NCBI RefSeq assembly: GCF_900105755.1
Contig: NZ_FNTQ01000001.1
Span: 8,804,001-8,868,000, forward strand
Length of the DNA: 64,000 nt
Reading direction: 5' to 3'
Source: Streptomyces sp. Ag109_O5-10
Lineage (GTDB): Bacteria > Actinomycetota > Actinomycetes > Streptomycetales > Streptomycetaceae
The translations under genes were made by a program, and so were the position numbers. The notes beneath the pieces are model-generated. The model made no database searches. It was not told the DNA's origin and saw only the letters and a program-made list of their open reading frames with translations. Below, in pieces: positions 9,292 through 17,986 of the stretch; positions within the stretch are counted from its first letter, which is position 1, and every line of letters starts with the position of its first letter.

Positions 9292-10497
9292 TCAGACGAA
9301 AGCGCTCTGCCCGGTTATGGACTTGCCGACGATGAGGGTCTGCATCTGGCGGGTGCCCTCGTAGGAGTAGAGGGCCTCGGCGTCGGCGAAGAACCGTGCG
9401 ACGTCGTAGTCGAGGACGATGCCGTTGCCGCCGAAGATCTCGCGGCCGGCCGCGACGACCTCGCGCATCCGGGACGTGGTGAACCCCTTGGCCAGCGCCG
9501 AGTGGTCGTCGCGGAAGATGCCCTGGTCCTGCAGCCGGGCGAGCTGCACCAGCATGCCCCAGGACGCGGTGATGTCGCCCAGGCTCTTCACCAGCAGGTC
9601 CTGCACCATCTGGAATCCGGCGATCGGGCGCCCGAACTGCCGCCGCTCCTTGGCGTAGCCGAGTGCGAGCTCGTAGGCGCCGATCATGACGCCCAGAGCC
9701 TGCCAGGCGACACCGCTGCGGGTGAAGCGCAGGATCTCCGCGACGTCCCTGAAGGAGTTGATGTTCTGGAGGCGGTCGGCCTCCGGGACCCGTACGTCGG
9801 TCAGGGTGATCTCGGCGTTCTCTACGATCCGGAGCGCGATCTTGCCCTCGATCTTCACCGGCACGAACCCGGGGGTGCCCTTCTCGACGACGAAGCCCTT
9901 GACCTGGTTGTCGTCCACGTCACGCGCCCACACCACGACGTGGTCGGCGAAGGTGGCGTTGCCGATCCACCTCTTCGCGCCGTTGAGCACCCAAGTGCCG
10001 CCCCGGCGCTCGGCAGTGGTGCGCATGCCGCCGGAGACGTCGGAGCCACCCAGCGGTTCGGTCATGGCGAAGGCGCCGATCTTCTCCATCGAGGCCATGG
10101 CGGGCAGCCACCTCTCCCGCTGCTCCTGGTCGCCACCGGTGAGGATGGAGTAGAAGCTGAGGCCGTTGTGGACACCGAAGAATGTGGCGACCGAGGCGTC
10201 GACGCGACTCATCTCCATCGCGAGCATGCCGCCGAGCAGATGGCTGGTGGCGGGCAGGTGGTCACCGTAACCCTCGTACGACAGGGCGGTCAGGCCGCTC
10301 CCGCGGAACCTCTCGATCAGTTCCACGGGGAACTCGCCCTTGTCCCAGTACCCGTTGACCAACGGCTTCACCTCGTCACGCAGGAAGGCGCGGGCCTTGC
10401 CCAGTATTGTGCGTTCCTCGTCCGGGAGAAGCGCCTCGTAGAGGTAGAAGTCGGCGGCGAGCAGGTCGTCCGACAGCGCAGGGGGAGTGGTGGTCAC
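9292..10497 (-). CDS. Acyl-CoA dehydrogenase, glutaryl-CoA dehydrogenase-like
   Basis: A 401-residue flavoprotein of standard ACAD length. Features are the FAD/substrate segment AFAMTEPLGGSD, the DMLGG-like helices, and the C-terminal YEGTRQMQTLIVGK, where Glu380 sits at the catalytic-base position used by glutaryl-CoA dehydrogenase-type members. It would oxidise an acyl-CoA to the enoyl-CoA and pass electrons to ETF. The GTG start at 10497 is preceded by AGGAGAA seven bases upstream; the longer open frame reaching 10989 overlaps the next gene and is rejected. No other beta-oxidation gene is adjacent. Confidence 0.88.
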   Translation of the reverse strand: MTTTPPALSDDLLAADFYLYEALLPDEERTILGKARAFLRDEVKPLVNGYWDKGEFPVELIERFRGSGLTALSYEGYGDHLPATSHLLGGMLAMEMSRVDASVATFFGVHNGLSFYSILTGGDQEQRERWLPAMASMEKIGAFAMTEPLGGSDVSGGMRTTAERRGGTWVLNGAKRWIGNATFADHVVVWARDVDDNQVKGFVVEKGTPGFVPVKIEGKIALRIVENAEITLTDVRVPEADRLQNINSFRDVAEILRFTRSGVAWQALGVMIGAYELALGYAKERRQFGRPIAGFQMVQDLLVKSLGDITASWGMLVQLARLQDQGIFRDDHSALAKGFTTSRMREVVAAGREIFGGNGIVLDYDVARFFADAEALYSYEGTRQMQTLIVGKSITGQSAFV

Positions 10498-10526
10498 GGT
10501 GTTCTCCTGGAAGGTCTTCGTTTCGG

Positions 10527-11150
10527 TCAATGGGGCATCAGAAGCATGACCAGCGTTCCCATGGCTGTCGCTCCGTCCCAGAAGCGGTCGCACACATCGC
10601 TCAGGCTGGTCGAGTCGGCCACCGTGCCGGTGGTCGCGCGCAGCGCGGGCATGTCGCGGGTCAGCGCCCGCAGAGCACAGGTGAGCAGGTACAGCGCCAA
10701 CACCACGGTGACGACGCTGCCGGCCTTCGACTCGCCCATGGAGTGGCTGACCTGCATGGCCTGATGTGCCGTCGGAACGCCGTCGGCCATGGTCCGGTGC
10801 CCATGCCCCGCCGCGCGGTACGACATCCAGGTCATCGCCGCCATGCCCACCGCGTAGGGCAGTCTCCGCACCGTTGCCGACAGTTGTCCCTCCTGGCCGC
10901 TCCTGACGGCGGTCAGCGGGAACCACAGTGCGGCGGCGGCGAAGAAGACCGACTGCGGCAGCGCGGGCAGGGCGCCGCCCCGGCTCCACGGCATCACCGC
11001 CATGGTCAGTGCCATGGCGGCGTGCAGCAGATGGTCGACGCGGCGGCGGCAGCCACCGGCCCGGGCCACGACACTCTGCCGGAGCGCTCGGACGGCGGCC
11101 GCCGCGAACAAGGCGGTCAGCATGTAATGGACAACGTCGGTGGCACTCAT
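10527..11150 (-). CDS. DUF5134-type integral membrane protein
   Basis: A 207-residue protein with about five to six hydrophobic segments, starting MSATDVVHYMLTALFAAAAV, with a His/Met-rich stretch (YRAAGHGHR and AMQVSHSM) in the middle. The pattern is that of the actinobacterial DUF5134 family, of unknown function; some members sit with copper genes, and the His/Met content fits metal handling, but that is inference. It lies upstream of the acyl-CoA dehydrogenase in the same direction, 29 bases apart, so cotranscription is possible. Confidence 0.75.
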   Translation of the reverse strand: MSATDVVHYMLTALFAAAAVRALRQSVVARAGGCRRRVDHLLHAAMALTMAVMPWSRGGALPALPQSVFFAAAALWFPLTAVRSGQEGQLSATVRRLPYAVGMAAMTWMSYRAAGHGHRTMADGVPTAHQAMQVSHSMGESKAGSVVTVVLALYLLTCALRALTRDMPALRATTGTVADSTSLSDVCDRFWDGATAMGTLVMLLMPH

Positions 11151-11220
11151 GCCGAGTCGCACCCTCCCACGGAGCGGTCGGGATCCGTGTCGGAACTGGC
11201 TTGTGTGAGCGGTTGGGTGG

Positions 11221-11392
11221 TCAGCCGGTGGGGCACGGGGCGCGCAGATGGGTCCGTTCGGCCGGTTCCTTCTCACCGACGAGTTGGAGCATCGGCCTGC
11301 CCGGCGCGCACATCATGGTCGCGACGAACCGGGTCCGCGCATGCGTCAGTGCGTTGCCGTCCTGGTCATGGATCACATCACCACCCGGCCGG
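11221..11392 (-). pseudogene. Broken cupin remnant, copy 3
   Basis: The minus strand encodes PGGDVIHDQDGN, then MMCAPGRPM and a terminal RTHLRAPCPTG, matching the C-terminal 50-odd residues of the cupins at 5867 and 28300. The N-terminal half with the first metal-binding motif is missing and replaced by unrelated sequence. It is more diverged than the other two copies, so it is probably an older duplicate. Confidence 0.6.
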
Positions 11393-11509
11393 GCTTCTCC
11401 GGCATCGTGTTCCACCTCCGTGGATCCGCTGCATCCTGGTCCCACGCGCCTCCCGCAGTGATGACCGGACGCACGGTGAATCCGTGACACAGCAGGCTGC
11501 GCCGCGATG

Positions 11510-12160
11510 TCACAACACCGGCGCGAACGCCGGACGGGGCTCCGGCGTGAGGGCGACGCCCAGCAGTTCCCCGAGCCGCGCCGTGGAGAGCTCTGCGCTG
11601 CGATGCAGAACAGTGGCCATTCCCAGGGCCTCGGCGGGCGGCAGGTTCTCGGCGTTGTCGTCGACGAAGACGCAGTCCCCGCCGGGCACTTCGAGCATCG
11701 TGAGGAGCAGCCGATACGCAGCCGGGTCCGGTTTGCGCAGTCCGTGCTGCCCGGAGACGAACGCCGCGTCGAAGGCCGTGTCGATGTCGAAGCCCCGGTA
11801 CATGTTCCATGGCGCCAAGCCCATGCTGTTGGACAGCAGACCCGTCTTCAGGCCGCAGGCGCGGGCCCGGGCCAGCACCGCCACCATGGAATCGTCGAGA
11901 CGGGAGTCCGCGAAGATCCGGCCCAGCAGGTCGGTGCTGTCGATGCCCAGCGCCCGGCCCATGCGCCGGTTCCAGCCGGACTGACTGGCCCTGCCGCATT
12001 CGAGGTCGTGAGTGAGCGCGACCATCGCCGGGTTCCGGTACCAGCCGTGCTCCACCGCCCCCTCGGGCAGGCCTTCGCGGGCTTCGAAGCCGCGCACCGC
12101 ATCGTCGAGCGATGTTGTGAGAACACCGCCGAAGTCCACTATGAGACATGTTCTCGGCAC
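11510..12160 (-). CDS. HAD-superfamily hydrolase
   Basis: A 216-residue haloacid-dehalogenase-like hydrolase. Motif I is CLIVDFGGVLTT, with Asp at the nucleophile position but Gly-Gly-Val where phosphatases often have DGT, as in the epoxide-hydrolase N-domain/DehII-like subgroup. Motif II is GLLSNS, motif III includes the Lys in RKPDPAAY, and motif IV is CVFVDDNAEN. The GTG start at 12160 is the first in the frame. It probably acts on a small phosphorylated or halogenated metabolite. It is transcribed in the same direction as the cytochrome b gene, 51 bases downstream. Confidence 0.82.
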   Translation of the reverse strand: MPRTCLIVDFGGVLTTSLDDAVRGFEAREGLPEGAVEHGWYRNPAMVALTHDLECGRASQSGWNRRMGRALGIDSTDLLGRIFADSRLDDSMVAVLARARACGLKTGLLSNSMGLAPWNMYRGFDIDTAFDAAFVSGQHGLRKPDPAAYRLLLTMLEVPGGDCVFVDDNAENLPPAEALGMATVLHRSAELSTARLGELLGVALTPEPRPAFAPVL

Positions 12161-12211
12161 AGTTTTCCGAACCTCTCTCCCACACCGTCTGTCGGCATCC
12201 GGGCCGCACTG

Positions 12212-13837
12212 TCACGCACGGTGCTTGTCAGTGATCTCCTGGTACTCCGGCAAGGTCGGCTTGGGGATCTGCGAGCCTTCGCCGTAGAGGGCACGGCTGG
12301 CCCCGACCCGCAGGCGCCGGGCGAGGCGGGCGCCTGCACCCCGGTCGCCCGTGTCGCCGTTCGCGCCGGGTGCGATCGGTGTGTACTGCTCATGCTGTGT
12401 CAGGAGGTGGAGCTCCGCCCGGCCGAGAGGCTCGTGCACCTCGACGAACTCGCCGTGCGGCAGGCGCTTGACGACGCCCGTCTCGCGACCGTGCAGCACC
12501 TTGTCGCGATCCCTGCGTTGCAGACCGAGGGACCACCGCTTCGCCACGGCGTAGGCCGCGACAGGCACGACGAAGAGGCCGACGCGGACCGCCCACGTGA
12601 CTGATTCGACCGAGAGATGGAACCGGGTGGCGATGATGTCGTTCGCGGCGCCGATGAGCGACACCAGATAGAAGCCGATCCAGGCCACACCGAGTGCCGT
12701 GCGCACGGGGCGGTTGCGCGGTCTGTCGAGAAGGTGCTGCTCACGATCGTCCCCGGTCACCCAGGACTCGATGAACGGGTATGCGCCCATGGCCAGGAAG
12801 AAGCCGACGCCCGCCACCAGCGGAATCAGGTTGTCCAGGGCCAGGGTGTGGCCCCACAGGGCGATCTCCCAGCCCGGCATGACGCGCAGCAGTCCGTCCG
12901 CCACGCCCATGTACCAGTCGGGCTGTGAGCCGGCCGAGACCTGGTCGACGCGGTAGGGGCCGTACAGCCAGATGGGATTGATCTGCGCGAGGGCCGCGAT
13001 CGCGAAGATGACACCGCCGACCAGGAAGAGGACACCCGCGGACTTCACCGCCCGCACCCTGAGCGGCAGGCCCACCAGGTTCCTGTTGCTCCGGCCCGGG
13101 CCCGGATACTGCGTGTGCCTGTGGTGGAGCAGCAGGATCAGATGGGCCACGAGCAGTCCCACCATGATGGCCGGGATGACCAGGACATGGATCGCGTTGA
13201 AGCGCGCCACCAGTTCACCGCCCGGGAACCCGCCTCCGAAGAGAAACATCGACAGGTAGGTTCCGGCGACGGGTATGGAAAGTATTGTCCCGTTCACGAC
13301 GGCGAGCCCGGTGCCGGAAAGAAGGTCGTCCGGCAGGTCGTATCCGGTCAGTCCTCCGAACATTCCGAGGACCAGCAGCAGGAAGCCGAACAGCCACTGG
13401 AACTCACGGGGTTTGCGGAAGGCCCCGGTGAAGAACACACGCAGCATGTGGACGAGCGCGGCCCCGATGAACACCAGGGCCGCCCAGTGATGCGCCTGCC
13501 GGATCAACAGGCCGCCCCGGACGTCGAAGGAGACGTGCATCGTGGAGTTGTACGCCTCCGACACCGTCTGCCCCCGCAACGGCAGATAACTGCCGTTGTA
13601 CTGCACCTCTTTCATCGACGGATGGAAATACAGGCTCAGATAAACCCCGGTCACGACAATGACGAGGAAACTGTAGAGACAGATCTCCCCCAACAAGAAG
13701 GACCAGTGGTCGGGGAACGTCTTTCGTGATGTGGCCCGCAGCAGGCTGTTCGGGCCCAGGCGTCCGTCCGCCCAGCGGGCGATGCGCTCCCCATCGCCTC
13801 CTTCGGCCACTTCTTCCTTCTGGCTCGGATCATCCAT
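12212..13837 (-). CDS. Cytochrome b (QcrB-like), orphan
   Basis: An integral membrane haem protein of 541 residues (544 if a TTG at 13846 is used). It has the bc1-complex cytochrome b fold with the C-terminal helices and extension seen in actinobacterial QcrB. Likely haem ligands (544-residue numbering) are His119 and His133 in RQAHHWAALVFIGAALVHM, and His220 and His235 in AIHVLVIP...VAHLIL. The quinol-site motif reads PDWY, as in actinobacteria. The partners qcrA, qcrC and ctaE are absent, so this is a stand-alone paralogue. An ECF41-like promoter at 14017-14044, inside the 3' end of whiB, points at it. Confidence 0.88.
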   Translation of the reverse strand: MDDPSQKEEVAEGGDGERIARWADGRLGPNSLLRATSRKTFPDHWSFLLGEICLYSFLVIVVTGVYLSLYFHPSMKEVQYNGSYLPLRGQTVSEAYNSTMHVSFDVRGGLLIRQAHHWAALVFIGAALVHMLRVFFTGAFRKPREFQWLFGFLLLVLGMFGGLTGYDLPDDLLSGTGLAVVNGTILSIPVAGTYLSMFLFGGGFPGGELVARFNAIHVLVIPAIMVGLLVAHLILLLHHRHTQYPGPGRSNRNLVGLPLRVRAVKSAGVLFLVGGVIFAIAALAQINPIWLYGPYRVDQVSAGSQPDWYMGVADGLLRVMPGWEIALWGHTLALDNLIPLVAGVGFFLAMGAYPFIESWVTGDDREQHLLDRPRNRPVRTALGVAWIGFYLVSLIGAANDIIATRFHLSVESVTWAVRVGLFVVPVAAYAVAKRWSLGLQRRDRDKVLHGRETGVVKRLPHGEFVEVHEPLGRAELHLLTQHEQYTPIAPGANGDTGDRGAGARLARRLRVGASRALYGEGSQIPKPTLPEYQEITDKHRA

Positions 13838-13995
13838 GTCCGGCAACCATTCCTCACCCGGCCCGAAAAGGGACGCTCGCGATGCATGAGCCCGTCTTGC
13901 TGCCGGACAGGGAACGGATACGGCAGGTCAGTCGCTTGTCGTGGGCGGAACCGAGTCGGCGGGCCGCCTGGTCCGCACTCCCTGGGCGAGCAGGC

Positions 13996-14325
13996 TCATG
14001 ACTGCTTCCACCCATACGACCGAGCAGGACGCGTGGATGTGACACGTCTTGCCCCGAGGTGTTCGTCAGTGTCGTCGCGTCGCCTCATCAGGCGGCGCTC
14101 GCCTTCCGTCGTCCCGCCCCAGATGCCTTCCACCTGCTCGACCTGCATGACCCAGCCGAGACACTGCTCCATGACCGGACATCGACGGCAGACGGCCTTG
14201 GCCTCGGTGATCTGAACCTGCGTCAGGCCGCCGTCGCCGATGGGGAAGAACAGATCGGGGTCGACGCGCGGGCAGGCTCCCCGTTCACGCCAGTGCGTCG
14301 TGTGGTCGCGTTGTGCTGTAGCCAT
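13996..14325 (-). CDS. WhiB-family iron-sulfur regulator
   Basis: A 109-residue Wbl protein. The four cluster cysteines are arranged as RGACPR then CRRCPVMEQC, followed by the turn motif GIWGGTTEGERR and a basic tail. Wbl proteins bind a 4Fe-4S cluster sensitive to O2/NO and act with the primary sigma factor. The ATG at 14325 is preceded by GGAGG about ten bases upstream. Its promoter (14358-14385) carries the ECF41-like -35 with a CCGTCT -10. It shows no clear sign of being WhiA-type or WblA-type; the specific Wbl class is not assigned. Confidence 0.9.
   Translation of the reverse strand: MATAQRDHTTHWRERGACPRVDPDLFFPIGDGGLTQVQITEAKAVCRRCPVMEQCLGWVMQVEQVEGIWGGTTEGERRLMRRRDDTDEHLGARRVTSTRPARSYGWKQS
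14017..14044 (-). promoter_or_regulatory. ECF41-like promoter reading toward cytochrome b
   Basis: On the minus strand TGTCACA (14044-14038), 15-base spacer, CGGTCG (14022-14017). It lies within the last codons of whiB and about 170 bases ahead of the cytochrome b start. Confidence 0.55.
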
Positions 14326-14357
14326 GACAGAGGAGACCTCCGGGGGGTTGTCATCTG

Positions 14358-14385
14358 AGACGGGGCACCTGGCCGGTGTGTGACA
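14358..14385 (-). promoter_or_regulatory. ECF41-like promoter for whiB
   Basis: On the minus strand TGTCACA (14385-14379), 15-base spacer, CCGTCT (14363-14358). The -10 is the one copy in the set reading CCGTC rather than CGGTC, which fits the published ECF41 CGTC exactly. The whiB start is 33 bases downstream. Confidence 0.55.
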
Positions 14386-14402
14386 AGGTGGCGCGCACCC
14401 GC

Positions 14403-16106
14403 TCAGACCACGATCTTGCGCGGGTTGAAGTTGCCCCCCGGGTCGGCGGCGCCGAAGAGGCCCGACATGATCGCGACACCCTGGGGGGAGATGTCCTCCG
14501 CCAGCCAGGGCGCGTGCTCCAGGCCCACCCCGTGGTGGTGCGAGATCGTGCCGCCGGCGTCGACGAACGCCTGCTGGATCGCGCGCTTGACGGTGTCGTA
14601 CTCGCCGAGCGGGTCGTCGCCGAAGACGAAGGCGAACGTGAAGTAGAGGCAGGCTCCGGAGTGATAGGAGTGCGACATGTGCGACATGGTCCAGCCGGTG
14701 CGGCCGATCCTCTCGTAGGCGAGGTCGGCCGCCTCGTAGACCGCCGCGTGGATGCCGCGGAGCTTCGACCACGGGCCGGCCGTCTCGCTCACGTCGCCGG
14801 CGGCCCCGCGGTCGAGCAGGAAGTCGCGGATGTAGGGCGTGTCGAACTTCTTCTGGTCGTAGAGCGCACCCGGTCCCCTGCCGACGCCGATGCCGTGATG
14901 CCTGCGCACGATCCGGTCGACGATCGACTTCTGCCGTTTCACGTGTGCCTTGTCGCCCTCGAAGCCGATGAAGGAGAGGCACATCTCGTCCAGGTTCCAG
15001 CCACGCCGCCTGAGGTACGCCATGAGGCCGGCCTGTCCCGTCTTCCGAACGCCCCTCGACTCCTTGCTCGTCGCCAGGGAGAAGCCAGTCTCGTGCGCGT
15101 CCGAGACACGGGTGACCGAGGGCGACACATCGCTTTCCGCGATCTCCTGCATCGCCGCGAGGCCGTGGTCGAGATTCCTGAAGAAGTAGGCGTGGATCAC
15201 CCGCTTCGCGGGGAGCCGGTGCACCTGCACCGTGACCTCGGTGATGACGCCGAGCCGCCCCTCTGAGCCCACCACCATCTCCCGGACGCTCGGCCCGGTC
15301 GACGCGCTCGGCACGGCACGGATCACGAGGACCCCGCCGGCCCGCACGACGCGCAGCCCCTTGACGATGTCCGCTATGTCGCCGTACTTGTCCGACTGCA
15401 TGCCGGACGAGCGCGTGGCGACCCACCCGCCCAGCGTCGAGTGGGTGAACGAGTCGGGGAAGTGCCCCGTCGTCCAGCCCTCCTGGTTGAGTCGGGCCTC
15501 GAGGCCGGGCCCCTGCGCCCCGGCCTGGACCCGCGCCAGGCCGGAGTCGGGGTCGATCTCCAGCACCCGGTCGAGGCGGCCGAGGTCGAGCGAGACGACC
15601 ACCCGGTCCTCGTCCACGTGCGGCTCCAGGCTGCCCGCGATATTGCTGCCGCCCCCGAAGGGAATGATCACGGCGTCCGCTTCGACAGCCGCGTCGACGA
15701 CCCTCCGCACCTCCGCCTCGTCAGCCGGGTAGACGACCACATCGGGACTGCGCCCCATCTCGCCGGCCCGGATGCGGACCAGGTCTCGCAGGCTCTTGCC
15801 GTAGGTGTGGACGACGCGGGACAGGTCGTCCACGACCGCGTTGCCGGCTCCGACGATGTCCGTCAGCAGCGTGACGAATCCCTCGGGCGCTTCCGAGGGC
15901 GGCACCTTCAACTGCGCGAAGTCGGGCCCCGCGGTGGTGTGTTCGGCCGCCCGGAGATCGAGGCCGATGGCCCGCTGTACGAACGGCGCGAAACCAGGCT
16001 TGTCCTCGTGTCGGAAGCCGACACCTTCCACGCCCCAGCCCCACCACTTCATGTGTTTCACATCAGCGGTGCGCGTCGCGTCGGTGCGGCCGGCAGGTTC
16101 GGTCAC
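14403..16106 (-). CDS. agpS: Alkyldihydroxyacetonephosphate synthase-like FAD enzyme (AGPS/AgpS)
   Basis: A 567-residue FAD-dependent enzyme of the vanillyl-alcohol-oxidase fold. The FAD domain includes ADAVIIPFGGGSNIAGSLEP (about 130-150) and the family's HSTLGGWVATRSSGMQSDKY; the C-terminal half ends with GGTISHHHGVGLEH (His cluster near 520), a hallmark of alkyl-DHAP synthases. The known reaction replaces the acyl group of acyl-DHAP by a long-chain alcohol, forming the ether bond. The GTG start has GAAGGAG eight bases upstream and overlaps the acyltransferase stop as GTGA, implying translational coupling. Within the flanking lipid genes the AGPS role is more likely than a generic FAD oxidase. 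Confidence 0.85.
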   Translation of the reverse strand: MTEPAGRTDATRTADVKHMKWWGWGVEGVGFRHEDKPGFAPFVQRAIGLDLRAAEHTTAGPDFAQLKVPPSEAPEGFVTLLTDIVGAGNAVVDDLSRVVHTYGKSLRDLVRIRAGEMGRSPDVVVYPADEAEVRRVVDAAVEADAVIIPFGGGSNIAGSLEPHVDEDRVVVSLDLGRLDRVLEIDPDSGLARVQAGAQGPGLEARLNQEGWTTGHFPDSFTHSTLGGWVATRSSGMQSDKYGDIADIVKGLRVVRAGGVLVIRAVPSASTGPSVREMVVGSEGRLGVITEVTVQVHRLPAKRVIHAYFFRNLDHGLAAMQEIAESDVSPSVTRVSDAHETGFSLATSKESRGVRKTGQAGLMAYLRRRGWNLDEMCLSFIGFEGDKAHVKRQKSIVDRIVRRHHGIGVGRGPGALYDQKKFDTPYIRDFLLDRGAAGDVSETAGPWSKLRGIHAAVYEAADLAYERIGRTGWTMSHMSHSYHSGACLYFTFAFVFGDDPLGEYDTVKRAIQQAFVDAGGTISHHHGVGLEHAPWLAEDISPQGVAIMSGLFGAADPGGNFNPRKIVV

Positions 16107-16840
16107 GAGTGGTCTCCTTCGGGAATACGACGTGAGGTTGTACTCACGCCGAGGATGCGTTCGGAGTTCTCCTCGGTGAGGGTGAGGATCGCCGAGCGGA
16201 TACGTTCGGTGAACTCGCTCCTCGACTCCCCGGGAAAAGCAGTGAGCGGTTCGCCGAAGACGACCCCGACCGGCAGCCGGCCCGGCCTCGGCCAGTTCGA
16301 TCCGCGAGGATGCGCCGCATGCGCGCCGATGACCGCGACGGGAAGCACCGGCACCTCGGCCGACGAGGCGAGTGCCGCCGCCCCCGGCTTGAACGTTCCG
16401 AGCGAACCGTCGCGCGATCGGGTCCCCTCCGGAAAGATCAGGAGTGGCACTCCCCGGTTCAGCAGAGCCTTGGCGGTCACGGCGCGGGTGCTCACTCCGC
16501 GCGCGTACGCTCCGGTGCGGTCGACCGGGAAGGCGTTGAAGAAGAGGGCCGTCAGGCCGCGTCGCCGCCACACGTCGAAGAAGTAGTCGGCAGCGGCTCC
16601 CACCGCGAGGTAGCGCGCCAGCCGGCGCGGCAGCGCGCCCATGATGAGTGGCGTGTCCAGATGCGAGGTGTGATTGGCGACGACGACATACGAGTCCTCG
16701 ACGTTCGTCAACCGCTCGCGCCCGAGCACCGTGACGCTGGTCACGCTCCAGACGAGAGGCTTCAGCAGCCCCCGCTGTGCGATGAAACGCGCCGCGGCGT
16801 GTGAGCGTGAGGTGAAACGGTCGCGTACCGTCGCAGGCAT
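16103..16840 (-). CDS. PlsC-type glycerolipid acyltransferase
   Basis: A 245-residue lysophospholipid acyltransferase. The HX4D catalytic motif is His57 to Asp62 in VANHTSHLD, and the glycerol-phosphate binding motif is IFPEGTRS at 135-142. It would transfer an acyl group from acyl-CoA or acyl-ACP to a glycerophosphate or DHAP acceptor. In this operon it could supply acyl-DHAP to the AGPS, or acylate 1-alkyl-glycerol-3-phosphate afterwards; the sequence alone does not decide. The stop codon overlaps the AGPS start. The upstream SDR ends 39 bases before the ATG. Confidence 0.87.
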   Translation of the reverse strand: MPATVRDRFTSRSHAAARFIAQRGLLKPLVWSVTSVTVLGRERLTNVEDSYVVVANHTSHLDTPLIMGALPRRLARYLAVGAAADYFFDVWRRRGLTALFFNAFPVDRTGAYARGVSTRAVTAKALLNRGVPLLIFPEGTRSRDGSLGTFKPGAAALASSAEVPVLPVAVIGAHAAHPRGSNWPRPGRLPVGVVFGEPLTAFPGESRSEFTERIRSAILTLTEENSERILGVSTTSRRIPEGDHS

Positions 16841-16879
16841 CCGCTTCCTTCCCGTGCGGGTTCGCCCGCACTGATTCCT

Positions 16880-17671
16880 TCAGTCAGTGAGAATGTCCGT
16901 GCGGCTGGACGAGATCCGTCGCGAGATCCACCGCAGCGTGTGGCGTGGCAGATGACGTGCGCACCAGATGAGCAACCGGTACCGGAAGCTCGGCACGGAG
17001 ATCACCCGTCCGCGGCGGACGTCGCGCAGAGTCGTCTCGACGACTCGCCGGGCGTCGAGCCAGAGGAAGTCCGGAATGCTCGACGAGCGGATTCCGGCCC
17101 GCGTGTGGAATTCGGTGCGGACCCAGCCCGGGCAGAGTGCCGTCACGGTGACGCCCGTTCCGTGGAGCTCGTTCGCCAGTCCCTCCGAGAGGGAGGTCAC
17201 GAAGGCCTTGACCGCCGAATAACTTCCCATCGTGACGAACCCGGCCGTGCTCGACACATTGACGACCGCGCCGTGCCCGCGTTCGTGCATGGCCCGTCCG
17301 GCGGCGCCGGCGAGCACCAGCACCGCACGCCCCATGACCTCGATCGCCCGGTCGTGCGGAGCGGTGTCGGCCGAGGTCATCGGTGCGTGCACGCCGAAAC
17401 CGGCGTTGTTCACGAGCATGTCCACCGGACGGGCGGGGTCCGCCAGCCGGGCGGCGACACGTGCGACGTCGGCACGCTCGGCCAGGTCGGCGGGCAGCAC
17501 CTCGACGGCACGGCCCCGGGATTCGAGCTCGGCGGCCACCCGGCCGAGCCGCTCCCTGTCGCGCGCCACCAGGACCAGGTCCCATCCGCGGTCTGCCAGG
17601 GCGCGCGCGAACGCCGCCCCGATCCCGGAGGTGGCACCGGTGACAAGGGCGACCCGGGTACGGCTCAGCAC
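16880..17671 (-). CDS. Short-chain dehydrogenase/reductase, candidate acyl/alkyl-DHAP reductase
   Basis: A 263-residue classical SDR. The nucleotide motif is TGATSGIG (11-18), the NNAG motif is at 88-91, and the catalytic residues are Ser140/141, Tyr151 and Lys155. A hydrophobic C-terminal extension (RYRLLIWCARHLPRH) suggests membrane association, as in DltE/YqjQ-like and lipid reductases. As first gene of the operon with acyltransferase and AGPS, I infer the ketone-reduction step of ether-lipid synthesis. The GTG start at 17671 matches the family N-terminus. Confidence 0.82.
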   Translation of the reverse strand: MLSRTRVALVTGATSGIGAAFARALADRGWDLVLVARDRERLGRVAAELESRGRAVEVLPADLAERADVARVAARLADPARPVDMLVNNAGFGVHAPMTSADTAPHDRAIEVMGRAVLVLAGAAGRAMHERGHGAVVNVSSTAGFVTMGSYSAVKAFVTSLSEGLANELHGTGVTVTALCPGWVRTEFHTRAGIRSSSIPDFLWLDARRVVETTLRDVRRGRVISVPSFRYRLLIWCARHLPRHTLRWISRRISSSRTDILTD

Positions 17672-17820
17672 GGTCTCACCCGTCCTCTACTCGACATCCG
17701 AGATCCCCGCTCGGCCGACGACCGGCTCCGACGAGCCGCACCGGGTGACCTGCCTCGTACAACGGCAGATGGCTGAGTCCACGCGCCTGACACACCTTTC
17801 GTTTCCGGGGTCATCGCGTT

Positions 17821-17848
17821 AGACCGGGCACGCCTCCGCCTTGTGACA
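17821..17848 (-). promoter_or_regulatory. ECF41-like promoter for the SDR-acyltransferase-AGPS operon
   Basis: On the minus strand TGTCACA (17848-17842), 15-base spacer, CGGTCT (17826-17821). The first gene starts about 150 bases downstream. Confidence 0.62.
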
Positions 17849-17878
17849 CGAGCTTCCGCACATGACCGAGGCGAGTGA

Positions 17879-17906
17879 TGTCACACATGTGTCGGGCGCG
17901 CGGTCT
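17879..17906 (+). promoter_or_regulatory. ECF41-like promoter for the ferritin/acyl-reductase operon
   Basis: TGTCACA (17879-17885), 15-base spacer, CGGTCT (17901-17906). The first gene starts at 17987. Confidence 0.62.
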
Positions 17907-17986
17907 CACGTGAGGGTCCCGGTGGCTTCTCGCAGGCTTCGGGACCGCCGCAGAGTTTCCCCCGCTCCCGCCTAGAAAGCCCGTGC

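Larger units (their letters stand above)
17672..17986. other. Divergent promoter region of the lipid operons
   Basis: These 315 bases hold no gene. Two ECF41-like promoters point outward (17821-17848 on the minus strand, 17879-17906 on the plus strand), their -35 elements only 30 bases apart. Two short perfect palindromes overlap the plus promoter: ACACATGTGT (17883-17892) and CTCACGTGAG (17905-17914). Confidence 0.6.

Noticed and set aside
10524..10533. CGGTCAATGG matching the -10 region of the ECF41-like promoters
   Set aside because: No TGTCACA-like element 15 bases upstream.
11504..11531. TGTCACA near the end of the HAD hydrolase gene
   Set aside because: No CGGTC or CCGTC at the right distance, and it lies inside coding sequence with no gene downstream on that strand.
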